Below are positions 17,681-26,845 of a DNA stretch of 64,000 nt, piece after piece (position 1 is the first letter of the stretch; each line of letters starts with the position of its first letter). The notes below the pieces were generated by a model, which saw only the letters and a list, made by a program, of their open reading frames with translations, was not told where the DNA came from and did not search any database. The position numbers were made by a program, and so were the translations under genes. This stretch comes from Bacteroidales bacterium. Its GTDB lineage: Bacteria > Bacteroidota > Bacteroidia > Bacteroidales > GCA-2748055. Location of the stretch: NCBI GenBank assembly GCA_020636775.1, contig JACJXF010000002.1:62001-126000 (forward strand), given 5' to 3'.

Positions 17681-18508
17681 TTATTTATTTTGTGTTTTCA
17701 ATAAACTGATTCTTTGGACTTCCTTTAAAAGAAGGGGGAAAGCCGGCTCTGTCATTCCATGGTCATATCCCTGTAACTCATACAGGCGTGTATCCTTATG
17801 TCCGGCAACCTTCATCATTCTGGCCAGATACGCATTCTCTTCATATCTCCCCAGCATTTCAAGCTCCCTGTCGCCTGTTATTAAAAGCAATGGCGGAGCA
17901 TCGGGGCGGACATAGAAAAGCGGTGCAAGGCTGTCAACGACAGGCTGGGTTTCAGGGATGCCTCTTTCATTTCTTACCGTAAAGTGAGTAATGGTATGCC
18001 CGCTGAAGGGTATTAGTCCGGCAATATTGTTGGCGTCCACACCAAAATTTTTCAGCCAGGATTTATCGAGGCCAAGCATCAGGGCAAGGTAGCCTCCCGC
18101 CGAGTGGCCGGAAACAAAGATCAGGGAAGTATCACCGCCATACCTTCCAATATTTTTAAATACCCAGCTCAGGGCAGCTGCTGCATCCTCAATATAAACA
18201 GGGGCTTTGACCCTGGGTGAGAGTCTGTAGTTGGCAGCTACCACGCATACCCCTTTATTTTTAAGGGCTTCCGGTATTTCCTTATTTCCTGAAGTTAACC
18301 CTCCCCCGTGAAACCATACAATAGTCGCAAAATTTTTAGTGTTTGAAGGGTAATATACATCCAATACACAACGCTCATTAATATAGTCATCGGAGGCGTT
18401 TTTTTCCTTCCCGTAATAATGAATGTTTGTAATTAAGGTATAATCAGACTTCTGGGCATTCAGGCATAAACCGGAAAACAGAAGGAGTATGGAAAGAATA
18501 ATTTTCAT
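17681..18508 (-). CDS. Exported alpha/beta hydrolase (esterase/lipase, HSL-like)
   Basis: This 275-residue protein has a signal peptide (MKIILSILLLFSGLCLNAQ). The oxyanion-hole motif is WFHGGGLTSG, the nucleophile serine is in VSGHSAGGYLAL, the acid is likely the aspartate of LLITGDRE, and the histidine is in LQGYDHGM. This is the organisation of BD-FAE/HSL-type carboxylesterases and acyl esterases that remove acetyl or short acyl groups. It is probably periplasmic. It is the first gene of a possible three-gene unit with the HsmA-like and DUF4251 proteins. The substrate is unknown. Confidence 0.85.
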   Translation of the reverse strand: MKIILSILLLFSGLCLNAQKSDYTLITNIHYYGKEKNASDDYINERCVLDVYYPSNTKNFATIVWFHGGGLTSGNKEIPEALKNKGVCVVAANYRLSPRVKAPVYIEDAAAALSWVFKNIGRYGGDTSLIFVSGHSAGGYLALMLGLDKSWLKNFGVDANNIAGLIPFSGHTITHFTVRNERGIPETQPVVDSLAPLFYVRPDAPPLLLITGDRELEMLGRYEENAYLARMMKVAGHKDTRLYELQGYDHGMTEPAFPLLLKEVQRISLLKTQNK

Positions 18509-18610
18509 GAATTAAATTCTACAGTTTCATTATTTATCAAAATAACATATTTAAAATTTATTCCGGGCCATATTTATGCATTGATTTTTTTGGCAATTGA
18601 AACCTCCGGA

Positions 18611-18937
18611 TTACTTTTTGATTTTTTTCGGTTTTGGTTCGGGAAGGACCTTAACGGTAATTCTGATAAGCTGACTCAACCACTCATGATCATCCAGTTT
18701 CTCTTCAATCAGAAAATAGTTCTTTGCACCCGGATAGGGAGGAGATTCGACAGGGTCACCGATAAACTTTCTTCCTTCCCCGGTGGGCTTAATAAAAAAT
18801 TTATCATCGCAGATCAGTGCGAAAATCTTATTCCCGGAATAAATCCCGTATTCACCGAACATCCTTTTATAGCTAATGGTCCCGGCATTTTCAATCTGGT
18901 CGAGTACGAATTCAAGAAATTCCTTAGTTGATGCCAT
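18611..18937 (-). CDS. TfoX/Sxy N-terminal domain protein
   Basis: This 108-residue cytoplasmic protein consists of the TfoX N-terminal domain: ISYKRMFGEYGIYSGNKIFA and the following LICDDKFFIKPT are the family hallmark, and PPYPGAKNYFLIEE follows. The Haemophilus/E. coli homologue regulates competence, but stand-alone N-terminal domains like this one are widespread and of unknown role. A lysine-rich tail (KPKPKKIKK) ends the protein. Confidence 0.87.
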   Translation of the reverse strand: MASTKEFLEFVLDQIENAGTISYKRMFGEYGIYSGNKIFALICDDKFFIKPTGEGRKFIGDPVESPPYPGAKNYFLIEEKLDDHEWLSQLIRITVKVLPEPKPKKIKK

Positions 18938-19311
18938 TTTGAATGAATAAAATTAGAATAATGTCAGCTTATTATTTTAAAGTGAGTTAAGATATGATTT
19001 TCAGAATTTCACTTCTATTAATTTTAAGCGCCATCACGCTTTGCGTGACGCAATCATGCATGCATGACGCAAAGGGAGATACGCAGTTTTTAACAGTATC
19101 ATAAACCAGGTTTTTACATTCGCGTCAATTGTGCTGAGCCCTGGATATTTGGCCTGGCTGCCCTGCCTGTCCGGAAGTCAGGCGGCGACAGGGACTTACT
19201 CTGCAATAATTGTTGCATACCGAATCTGATGTTATGTCGGATACAAGTTATTTAAAAAACTCAAGTTATAGATATTCTTATTATCTTCAAAAATCTTATT
19301 TAAATCAGTTT
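18938..19311. other. Intergenic region, 374 bp, upstream of the CDGSH gene
   Basis: It holds a dispersed palindromic repeat (19018-19108). In-frame extension of the CDGSH gene to a TTG at 19210 is possible but gives a non-homologous N-terminus. Nothing else is recognised. Confidence 0.5.
19018..19108. repeat. Dispersed palindromic repeat, copy 3
   Basis: TTTTAAGCGCCATCACGC is followed by TTTGCGTGACGCAATC and then by a TGCATGCA palindrome, GACGCAAAGG and ACGCAGTTTTT. The core CACGC-TTT-GCGTG is a perfect hairpin in the place where the copy near 46760 has CCCGC-TTT-GCGGG, so stem pairing is kept while sequence changes. Confidence 0.6.
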
Positions 19312-19581
19312 ATGGAGGAAAAGGATAAGCCTGTAATCGCCGGTCTGCGGTCCATTAAGCTCGAAATGGAGCCGGGGATATATGAGTGGTGCACCTGCGG
19401 AAGGAGTGCTGAACAACCTTTCTGCGACGGCTCGCACGAAGGAACCTCATTTGAGCCACTCTATGTAAAGATTTCAGAAAAAAAACTGGTTAAATGGTGT
19501 AGCTGCAAGCATACCAAAACCCCTCCTTTCTGTGATCATGCGCACAGGGAATTGCCTGGCTATAGTCCAAAAGAAGAATAA
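19312..19581 (+). CDS. Double CDGSH iron-sulfur protein
   Basis: This 89-residue protein has two CDGSH-type [2Fe-2S] motifs. The first is CTCGRSAEQPFCDGSH; the second is CSCKHTKTPPFCDHAH, in which the GS of CDGSH is replaced by HA. Each motif supplies three cysteines and one histidine. Such proteins carry or sense electrons or clusters in the cytoplasm. ATG 19312 (MEEKDKPVIAG) is chosen because family members start there; frames to 19234 or 19210 would add an unrelated 26 to 34 residues. It converges on the FtsX gene with 9 bases between stops. Confidence 0.85.
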   Translation: MEEKDKPVIAGLRSIKLEMEPGIYEWCTCGRSAEQPFCDGSHEGTSFEPLYVKISEKKLVKWCSCKHTKTPPFCDHAHRELPGYSPKEE

Positions 19582-19590
19582 TCTCAATAT

Positions 19591-22011
19591 TTACTCGTAT
19601 CGCATACTTTCAACGGGATTCATTCCTGCCACCCTGTTCGCCTGGAGAATGACAGTAAGGATGGCAACCATATAAATAAATGCTGCCGGAAGAACAAACA
19701 TCCACCATTGCAGTGATATTCGCAATGGAAAGCTCATTAGCCAGTGTCTTGCGATTATCACAGACAGGGGAATTCCGATAAGCACAGAGACAAGTGCAAT
19801 TCCGTTGATATCTTTGAGAAGCCAGGAAAGGATATTCAGTTTGCCCGCACCATTGACTTTTCTGATCCCAATTTCCTTCGTTTTTGTTTCGTAAATTATT
19901 CCTGTTATGCCCCATAAGCCTGTCATGGAAAGCAGAATAGCAAGAATTCCAAGTAATGTGCTGAGCGATTGAAGCCGAAATTCGTTACTGTAAATTTTAT
20001 AATAGAGATCCTCCACATAGCTGTACTGCATAGGGAATCCGGGGAAGAATTTTTCAAAGTCGGCTTTCACAAAATTGAAAGCCTGTTGCGTCTGACTTGT
20101 ATCAAATTTTATCTGAACAGATTCCATCCAGAAGGATTTCTGGAAGAAGACGTAGGGTTTAATTTCGTTTTTCATCGACGACATTTGAAAATCTTTCACC
20201 ACCCCGGAAATTCTACCTCCTTTAAATAAATTCTTCCCATCATAATCGAAAACCAGGGTAAAAGGCCTGTCAATTGCGTCTTCAGGTTTCCAGCCCAGAA
20301 GGTCACATGCTTTTTTGTTGAGGATATAGGTTTCCGGAATGGTATCATTTCCATAATAGGGAGGAAATCCTGTTCCTGCAAGAAAACGGATATTATAAAA
20401 GCTGAAAATGTTATCATCGGCAGGGTAAACAAATAGCATTTTATTTTTGATATCATCAGATACGTTTGGAGTCTCAAAAGGCATCATATCCATATTTTCG
20501 TCGGCAGGATTTTCAAAGCTGCAGGTTACATCCTGAATCACAGGATTTTTGAGCAGTTCTGCCTTAAAGGGCTGGTAATTGTTTAAAACCTGAACCGGGA
20601 TATTCCGGATGCAGAGAATACGGCCCATATTATTTCCAAGGCGGTTCTGCATAAAGTAATCCAGTTGCTGATTAACCACAAATACGATACTGATAAGGAT
20701 AATACTGGCAGCAAACTGTAATGCAATATAAATCCTCGTAAGCCTGTATTTTCCTTTTGAAACAACGGGCCGGAAGTAATCCTGCTTTCCGGGTTCTGCC
20801 TTAATTTTTCTCCGTATACCTGAAATTATAAAGGGGTACATACCGGCCAGGAGAGAAAGCAAAAACAATAACATTACCAGCAGGTAAAATAATCCGGACG
20901 ACCAGATTTCGCTTATTTTGTAGTCCTTTGCAGTGAGAAGGTTAAATGAATTAAGAAAGAGGGAAACAATCAGAACTGCAATCAGGATAGCAAGAAAACT
21001 CAGGATAAAGGATTCGATAAACTGAAAGGAGAACAGAGCTTTACGGCTGGCCCCGAAAATTCTCATAACAGAGAGATCTTTCTGACTTCGTATCAGGCTT
21101 ACCTGTCGGACATTGATAAAGTTGAATAAAGAAACAAAAAGCACAAAGGCTGATAAACCAATAAACAACCAGATATTTCTGCTTTCACCGTTTATTTCTA
21201 TTTCGCGGTCCTTTGCGGATTTCAGGTGAATATCTGTCAGGGGCTGAAGCTCAGGACTTAGATTATCAATGTAGTCTTCACCAACATATCCGACAGCAAA
21301 ATCCTTAAACTTTGAGAGTACAGATGCTGGGGAAACGCCTTTATCAAGCAGGACGTAATAGTAAGCCCAGTCTGAGAAAGATTCAGGATTCTCTATGCCG
21401 CCAATCATATCGAAATGAAAATGCGAATTGGGCGGAAAGTCACTTACCACAGCTGAAACCGAATATTGTTTTTTCTCCTCACAACGGTCGCAGTAGATTT
21501 CAACATTTTGTCCTACAGCCGTACCATCTCCAAAATATTTACGGGCTGTGGATTCGGAAAGAATTACAGAGAATGGTTTTTCGAGTGCCGTTGCGGCAGT
21601 TCCCTCCAGAAAATTGAAGTGAAATACATTGAAAACTCCCGGATCTGAAAAAATTATATCGGCACGGAAAGTTTCCTCTGTCGAAGTCCTGATAATTTGA
21701 TTCTTTTTGAAATTGAGCCGGGCAATTTCATCTATCCCAGGAATTTTGTCCTTTATCTCATACAGCCATGGATAATAGCTTCGTGCAAAGTGCGAATGAT
21801 ATCCGGCTTCATTGTCATCCACTTTTATGGTAAGACGGTATATATTTTTATAATTGGGATGAAACGTATCATAGGATAATTCATTCCTGATCCAAAGGGA
21901 AACAAAAAGAACGGTAACGAAGCCGGCAGAAAGGCAAAGAATATTTATTAAGGCAAGAACCGGGCTTCTCAGAATTTTTCTAATTACCAGACTCAGATTG
22001 GTTACAAACAT
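19591..22011 (-). CDS. FtsX/MacB-like ABC transporter permease (orphan)
   Basis: This 806-residue protein has the duplicated Bacteroidota layout: a first membrane helix (about 15-40), a MacB-type periplasmic core, an FtsX block of helices (about 280-420), then a second helix, core and FtsX block ending near 795. ETKTKEIGIRKVNGAGKLNI is the typical cytoplasmic coupling region. No ATPase gene is adjacent. Such permeases usually work with a separately encoded ATPase in export or in signalling to envelope stress. It resembles the 58542-60914 gene in architecture and ends with a similar NPVESMRYE tail. Confidence 0.88.
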   Translation of the reverse strand: MFVTNLSLVIRKILRSPVLALINILCLSAGFVTVLFVSLWIRNELSYDTFHPNYKNIYRLTIKVDDNEAGYHSHFARSYYPWLYEIKDKIPGIDEIARLNFKKNQIIRTSTEETFRADIIFSDPGVFNVFHFNFLEGTAATALEKPFSVILSESTARKYFGDGTAVGQNVEIYCDRCEEKKQYSVSAVVSDFPPNSHFHFDMIGGIENPESFSDWAYYYVLLDKGVSPASVLSKFKDFAVGYVGEDYIDNLSPELQPLTDIHLKSAKDREIEINGESRNIWLFIGLSAFVLFVSLFNFINVRQVSLIRSQKDLSVMRIFGASRKALFSFQFIESFILSFLAILIAVLIVSLFLNSFNLLTAKDYKISEIWSSGLFYLLVMLLFLLSLLAGMYPFIISGIRRKIKAEPGKQDYFRPVVSKGKYRLTRIYIALQFAASIILISIVFVVNQQLDYFMQNRLGNNMGRILCIRNIPVQVLNNYQPFKAELLKNPVIQDVTCSFENPADENMDMMPFETPNVSDDIKNKMLFVYPADDNIFSFYNIRFLAGTGFPPYYGNDTIPETYILNKKACDLLGWKPEDAIDRPFTLVFDYDGKNLFKGGRISGVVKDFQMSSMKNEIKPYVFFQKSFWMESVQIKFDTSQTQQAFNFVKADFEKFFPGFPMQYSYVEDLYYKIYSNEFRLQSLSTLLGILAILLSMTGLWGITGIIYETKTKEIGIRKVNGAGKLNILSWLLKDINGIALVSVLIGIPLSVIIARHWLMSFPLRISLQWWMFVLPAAFIYMVAILTVILQANRVAGMNPVESMRYE

Positions 22012-22113
22012 ACCTTGATGTAAGGATTATTTATGCAATCTAGGAATTTTAAAGGAATTGCCGGTAAAGGGATTTCTTAAAAAAGCTTAAATTAAGAGCA
22101 GACCTCAGAAAAT

Positions 22114-22144
22114 AAAAAAAAGCTGTCCACCCGGACAGCTTTTT
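22114..22144 (-). terminator. Intrinsic terminator
   Basis: AGCTGTCC at 22121-22128 and GGACAGCT at 22133-22140 form a perfect 8-bp stem with a 4-base loop, with seven A on one side and four T on the other. It lies 21 bases after the stop of the leftward T9SS protein gene, whose transcript would end in a U-run. The flanking A and T runs make it usable in both directions. Confidence 0.85.
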
Positions 22145-22164
22145 CAGATTGGGATTTCAGGTCT

Positions 22165-23460
22165 TTATTTAATTACAAATTCCTGATTTAAAATTGAATT
22201 TTCAGAATATAGCCTGATGACATAGATACCGCTTGCCATGGATGACAGGTCAATACTTCTGCGGTTCTGGTTGTCCAGTTTGTTTTTATATACCACTTTT
22301 CCCTGTGAATTGATAACCTCAAATTTAGCATTCTGGAAATTCTTTGCCGGAACATCCAGAGTAAACTGACCGTTATTTGGATTTGGGTAAACATTTACTT
22401 CTGATGTCAGTGCCTTTGAAGAAATTCCTAATGGATATTGGGCGATGGGAGCAGATTTTGCATTTAGTTTATCAAGTATTTCATATTCGCCAAGAGCTCT
22501 CTTATACACTTCAACCTGATCAATGCTTCCACTGAAATAAGTAGTTCCGGATTTTCCTAAGGTAGCCTGCTGATCAACTTTCAAATCGCCTGTCAGTGGC
22601 AGGGAGGCTTTCAAAACTCCATTCAGGTAAATCATTGCATTTGTGCCATCATAAACTCCGGTAAGGTAAATCCATTCCCCAACTGTCAGAGCCGATTCGG
22701 GTATTCCGGGACGGGCAGCTCCATCGGCAGTTGTAGCTTTAAAGCGAAGCTCAGCATTACCCCTGTCTTCATAAATAACATACTGGTCATTCTCTGAGTC
22801 AAAAATAGGACCAAATGGGCCTGAGAGTTCTGTTGGAAGGTAATCGAGTTTTACCCAAACCGAAATGGTAACCTGATCACCGATAATGTTGAAGGATTCT
22901 GATGGTGAGAAACTCACATAATTATCGAATCCGTTAAAAGTAAGGCAGTTACCAATTACTCCGGGCGTAAGTGCAATGGGTCCGTTAACAACAAGGCCAT
23001 CATTTTTGTTGGGAGTCCCGTCGATAACATATTTTTCAAAATTGGCTTCCACCAGGGTATCCAGATTATAGGCAGCTATAGTCCCATCAGCGTATGGCTT
23101 ATGATGAAAAGTTACATTTACCGGATCAATGGTTGTGGTAGCCGCATAATCCTTAACATTTTGAATGGTAAGCACATAATCCTGATCAAGAAGTGCTGAA
23201 GTGGTCAGGATAACTGATTTCTGATCATATGCCAATAAGGCACGTGTTATGGTTGCTCCGTTATTCAGGCTATAGTTTGCAAGATCCTCAGCACTTGTCT
23301 GGTCAAGACTTGCACTAAATTCAACAACAACGGTGTTTGGATTTCCCTTTGAGGTAATATAACTAACTGTTAATGCTACCCCCGGGCCGGCAAAGGATAT
23401 CAGGCTTTGTGATAAAAAAAGTCCGATTAAAATTAATAGTAGGTAGAAGTTTTTTTTCAT
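22165..23460 (-). CDS. Secreted LamG-domain protein with T9SS sorting domain
   Basis: This 431-residue protein starts with a signal peptide (MKKNFYLLLILIGLFLSQS); the in-frame codon at 23487 is less likely as start. Residues about 27-125 are a beta-sandwich (Big_5/SbsA-like), about 130-335 a LamG/concanavalin-like domain, and the last 75 residues a type IX C-terminal sorting domain (VYPNPNNGQFTL to LNQEFVIK). No catalytic residues are recognised. It is a close paralogue of the C-terminal 400 residues of the adjacent glycerophosphodiesterase protein, probably a tandem duplicate that lacks the enzyme part. It is likely surface-attached and may bind glycans or lipids. Confidence 0.85.
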   Translation of the reverse strand: MKKNFYLLLILIGLFLSQSLISFAGPGVALTVSYITSKGNPNTVVVEFSASLDQTSAEDLANYSLNNGATITRALLAYDQKSVILTTSALLDQDYVLTIQNVKDYAATTTIDPVNVTFHHKPYADGTIAAYNLDTLVEANFEKYVIDGTPNKNDGLVVNGPIALTPGVIGNCLTFNGFDNYVSFSPSESFNIIGDQVTISVWVKLDYLPTELSGPFGPIFDSENDQYVIYEDRGNAELRFKATTADGAARPGIPESALTVGEWIYLTGVYDGTNAMIYLNGVLKASLPLTGDLKVDQQATLGKSGTTYFSGSIDQVEVYKRALGEYEILDKLNAKSAPIAQYPLGISSKALTSEVNVYPNPNNGQFTLDVPAKNFQNAKFEVINSQGKVVYKNKLDNQNRRSIDLSSMASGIYVIRLYSENSILNQEFVIK

Positions 23461-23754
23461 AGTATTTGGTTTTAATGTGAATTCCACGGTTTCATTCAGA
23501 TGTTGGAATTAAATCCCGTTATATTTTGAATAGCCCCACGGATTTGTTATGGGTTTGTTAGTAATATGTTTTAATTAGTAAATCCTTTTTCAGCATTTTC
23601 AGTGGTTAGATATCTTAACTCTTCCAAATAATCTTATGTTAAGTTATCGTCAATATTTCAAAAATAGTTTATTGTCTCAAGGTTTTCAATCGCACTTTCG
23701 TGGTATTTTATTTGGATGTTTTTTGTTGTTTTACCTGAAAATACAGGCTTTTTC

Positions 23755-26025
23755 CTATTGAAGTATCAGCTGGCTTTCCCGAATACCGGAAGAGGTGAAT
23801 ATTCTTGCAATATATAATCCCGCCTCAAATGTATCGAGCCGGATCAGATGTTTTCCGGCTGCGTTAATATTCCTTGAGATAACAATTTTTCCTGTGGAAT
23901 TAATTATTTCAAGACGGAGATATGAACTCGTGCCATTCTTAAGTTCAATTGTAAATTCTCCCTGGCTTGGGTTTGGGTATATAGAGAAATCATCAGAATT
24001 CTGAATATCTTCAATTCCCAAAGGGAAGCTGGCCAGAGGGGGTATTCTTGCTTCGTATTTTGCCAGGATTTCCTCCTGACTGAGGGCACGGTTATAGACT
24101 TCTACCTGGTCCATATTCCCGCTGAAAAATGTACTCCCGGATTTTCCCAGTGTTGCTTCCTGTCCGGGTTTCACAGTTCCTGATAAGGGATGGCTGTCTT
24201 TTTGCACCCCATTTAAATAAATTTTTGCAGTACTGCCGTCATATACTCCGGTAACATAAATCCATTCTCCGGTTTTAAGATCCGCATTCGGGATTCCGGG
24301 CCGTTCTGCTCCGGATGATGTAGTGACTTTAAACCGCAGTTCTGCATTGCTTTTATCTTCATATAAGACATACTGATCCGTTTCTGAATCATATATGGGT
24401 CCGAATGGACCTGAAAGTTCTGCAGGCAAATAATTTAGCTTCACCCACAAGGAAACGGAAACTGCGTTAGTATTTATGTCGAGAGACGAAGATGCGTTGA
24501 ATTGTACATAATCATCCAGACCATCAAAGCCAAGAGAATTTCCCAGCACTCCCTCTGTAAGGCTTACTCCTCCTATAAGTTTGCCGTTATTAGAATTGGC
24601 TGTGGCGTCTGCCACGATCTGATCAGGTGCAGAATAAATCAAAGTATCGAGATTATAAAATGCCACAATGCCCGGACTAAAATCCTTATGTACAAATACA
24701 AGACTGGAGGCAACTATGGTATTTGAAAGAGCCGACTGGTCCATGATATTTTTCACGGAAAGGGAATAGGAATCATCAGACATTGGACTTGTTGTGAGAA
24801 TTACCGATTTTTGGTCGATGGCCAGTCTGGAGTTTAATACTTCAATGCCTTTGTTAATGGAGAAATTTTCTTTGGTTTCTGCCGACAGCCGGTTAATTCG
24901 CTCGGAGAAGCCAACATACACTATTGAATTTTTACCATCAGAACTGATATAGCTCACTTCGGGAGGAAGCATATCATTTTCGGTGGTAACTTCCAGTTCG
25001 TTAGAGTAATTCTGACTTTTTACACCTGTGAGGTTTACAGCTTTAAGCCTGTAATAATATGTTTTTAATTCATTATTTGTCTGATCGGAGTATTCGGTTA
25101 TGTTTTCTGTTTTTACCAGGAGTGTTGTTGCGGAGGGAGTTTCATCGCGATATATTTCATAGCCTGAAATACCTGTTTCAGGTGCCTGTGCGGGTTCCCA
25201 TTTCAGGTTTACCACGCTGCCCTGTGCAGTGGCTGAAGAAAGAACAACATCTGTAGGGGGATCCACATTTATCAGGGCGAACATTACCGGTGGGTTATCT
25301 GTGGTAATTCCATCAGCACCCATAGCCAGGACAGGAATCATCTGGCTTGCGGTATTGAGGGTCCAGGCATTGTATTTAATTCCGAGTGAATGTGCATAAT
25401 CTATAACTTCCTGGGTATAGTTTCCGCCGCTTCCTACCCACTCTCCGTTTATGGCAGCAACCTGATCGATGTTAGTCTTTGTGATGGTGCTGAAGAGCTG
25501 AACCTTTATTCCCGGATCAAGAGCTTTGACCTGTGTAATCTGACTCAATCTGAAGCCTGAAACAATTACCCGGCTCTCCATGCCCATTTCCTGGATCAGT
25601 GCGACTACTTTAGGGGCCAGGGTTTCCTCGGCCGACTTAATTTCGACAACAACTCCTGTATTCCCGCTGCTTTTTGCAACCTGCAGAGACTCTCTGAGTG
25701 TAGGAAGTTTCTCTCCGGCAAACTGAGGCCCAAACCAGGATCCGGCATCGAGCAGGCGCAGCTGCTCATAACTCATGGCTGCAAGGGCTCCGGTACCGTT
25801 GGTTGTTCTGTCGACCGTTGCATCGTGCAAAATCATCAATGAATCGTCGCTGGATAACTGTACATCCAGTTCAAAATAATCAGCATTGAGACTAACTGCA
25901 TTTGAAAAGGCAGCAAGAGTGTTCTCAGGAGCCAGTGATGAACCCCCACGGTGAGCAATTACGGCTGGTTTTTGAGCCATGGAAACCCCGCTGAGGAACA
26001 CTAATAAATAAACGATTCGTCTCAT
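23755..26025 (-). CDS. Secreted glycerophosphodiester phosphodiesterase with FN3, LamG and T9SS domains
   Basis: This 756-residue exported protein has a full GDPD TIM barrel at residues about 20-255: IAHRGGSSLAPENTLAAF, ELDVQLSSDD, LHDATVDRTTNGTG, VVEIKS and GADGITTDNP carry the catalytic histidines and metal ligands. An FN3 domain follows (about 260-350), then an SbsA/Big_5-like domain, a LamG domain (about 460-660) and a type IX sorting domain from about 680. It would cleave glycerophosphodiesters to glycerol-3-phosphate plus an alcohol at the cell surface. A two-component system lies directly upstream on the same strand, with a palindrome between them. Confidence 0.92.
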   Translation of the reverse strand: MRRIVYLLVFLSGVSMAQKPAVIAHRGGSSLAPENTLAAFSNAVSLNADYFELDVQLSSDDSLMILHDATVDRTTNGTGALAAMSYEQLRLLDAGSWFGPQFAGEKLPTLRESLQVAKSSGNTGVVVEIKSAEETLAPKVVALIQEMGMESRVIVSGFRLSQITQVKALDPGIKVQLFSTITKTNIDQVAAINGEWVGSGGNYTQEVIDYAHSLGIKYNAWTLNTASQMIPVLAMGADGITTDNPPVMFALINVDPPTDVVLSSATAQGSVVNLKWEPAQAPETGISGYEIYRDETPSATTLLVKTENITEYSDQTNNELKTYYYRLKAVNLTGVKSQNYSNELEVTTENDMLPPEVSYISSDGKNSIVYVGFSERINRLSAETKENFSINKGIEVLNSRLAIDQKSVILTTSPMSDDSYSLSVKNIMDQSALSNTIVASSLVFVHKDFSPGIVAFYNLDTLIYSAPDQIVADATANSNNGKLIGGVSLTEGVLGNSLGFDGLDDYVQFNASSSLDINTNAVSVSLWVKLNYLPAELSGPFGPIYDSETDQYVLYEDKSNAELRFKVTTSSGAERPGIPNADLKTGEWIYVTGVYDGSTAKIYLNGVQKDSHPLSGTVKPGQEATLGKSGSTFFSGNMDQVEVYNRALSQEEILAKYEARIPPLASFPLGIEDIQNSDDFSIYPNPSQGEFTIELKNGTSSYLRLEIINSTGKIVISRNINAAGKHLIRLDTFEAGLYIARIFTSSGIRESQLILQ

Positions 26026-26044
26026 AACATCTGTATTTTTTCTG

Positions 26045-26070
26045 ATTTTACGTCAAAAAAGACGTAAAAT
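26045..26070. promoter_or_regulatory. Perfect palindrome upstream of the GDPD gene
   Basis: ATTTTACGTC (26045-26054) and GACGTAAAAT (26061-26070) form an exact 10-bp inverted repeat around six A. It lies in the 51-base gap between the response-regulator stop and the GDPD start. It may be a terminator of the regulator transcript or a binding site for a regulator; its weak U-tract makes the first reading uncertain. Confidence 0.5.
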
Positions 26071-26076
26071 ATTGAG

Positions 26077-26760
26077 TTAATTTTCTGATTTAAAAAGATT
26101 CTCGGTGAAAGCTTTTGATACAACCGCTGCCTTTGTATTTACCTCCAGTTTCTTATAAATATTTTTAATATGGGTATTTACAGTATGAAAGCTAAGAAAG
26201 AGCTCATCGGCAATTTGCTGCTTTGTCTCCCCCTTCACTATATGCTGAAGGATTTCCGTTTCGCGTTCCGTAAGCCCGTAATTTGTCTTTTTTATCTTGA
26301 GTTTTGAAAAGAGCTGAAGAACTTTTTGGGCAATACGCATATTAAGGGGTGCTCCTCCTGCAAGAACCTCACGAATTGAATCAACGATTTTATCCTGAGT
26401 TGAATCTTTTAGCAGATAGCCTGAAGCCCCTTCACAGAGAGCATCAAATACTGTGTCGTTATCTTCATAGATTGTCAGTATAACAATATGGATAGTTGGA
26501 TCAAAGGATTTAAACTTTTGTATTCCTTTGATTCCGCTCATCCCGGGTAAACCTATATCCAGGAGTATAACATCGGGGAAAGTCTCAGTTTCCATTGCCA
26601 AAAATGCGTCTTCACAATTTGAGAACGACATAGTGCTTTGCATTCCCGGGGTATTATTGATAACGGAGGCCAGACTTTTCCTGTATCTGGAATTGTCTTC
26701 TACCATCCATATATTAATGGGAGATGATTCAGAGGGTTCTATGGTTTTCATATTTTCCAA
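26077..26760 (-). CDS. NarL/LuxR-type response regulator
   Basis: This 227-residue protein has a receiver domain with acidic pocket (MVEDNS), phospho-acceptor D68 in VILLDIGLPGMSG and the lysine in YLLKDSTQD. A LuxR helix-turn-helix follows at about 158-215 (GLTERETEILQHIVKGETKQ, then IADELFLSFHTVNTHIKNIY). It is the partner of the sensor kinase encoded 85 bases upstream on the same strand. Because it lies just before the GDPD/LamG genes, these are its likely targets. Confidence 0.92.
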   Translation of the reverse strand: MENMKTIEPSESSPINIWMVEDNSRYRKSLASVINNTPGMQSTMSFSNCEDAFLAMETETFPDVILLDIGLPGMSGIKGIQKFKSFDPTIHIVILTIYEDNDTVFDALCEGASGYLLKDSTQDKIVDSIREVLAGGAPLNMRIAQKVLQLFSKLKIKKTNYGLTERETEILQHIVKGETKQQIADELFLSFHTVNTHIKNIYKKLEVNTKAAVVSKAFTENLFKSEN

Positions 26761-26845
26761 TTAGTAAAGATACGAATTTGAAGGGCCAAGGATAATAGCA
26801 TGTTCGTGTCATTTTTCAGGCCGGATAAACGGAACGGGAATAATT

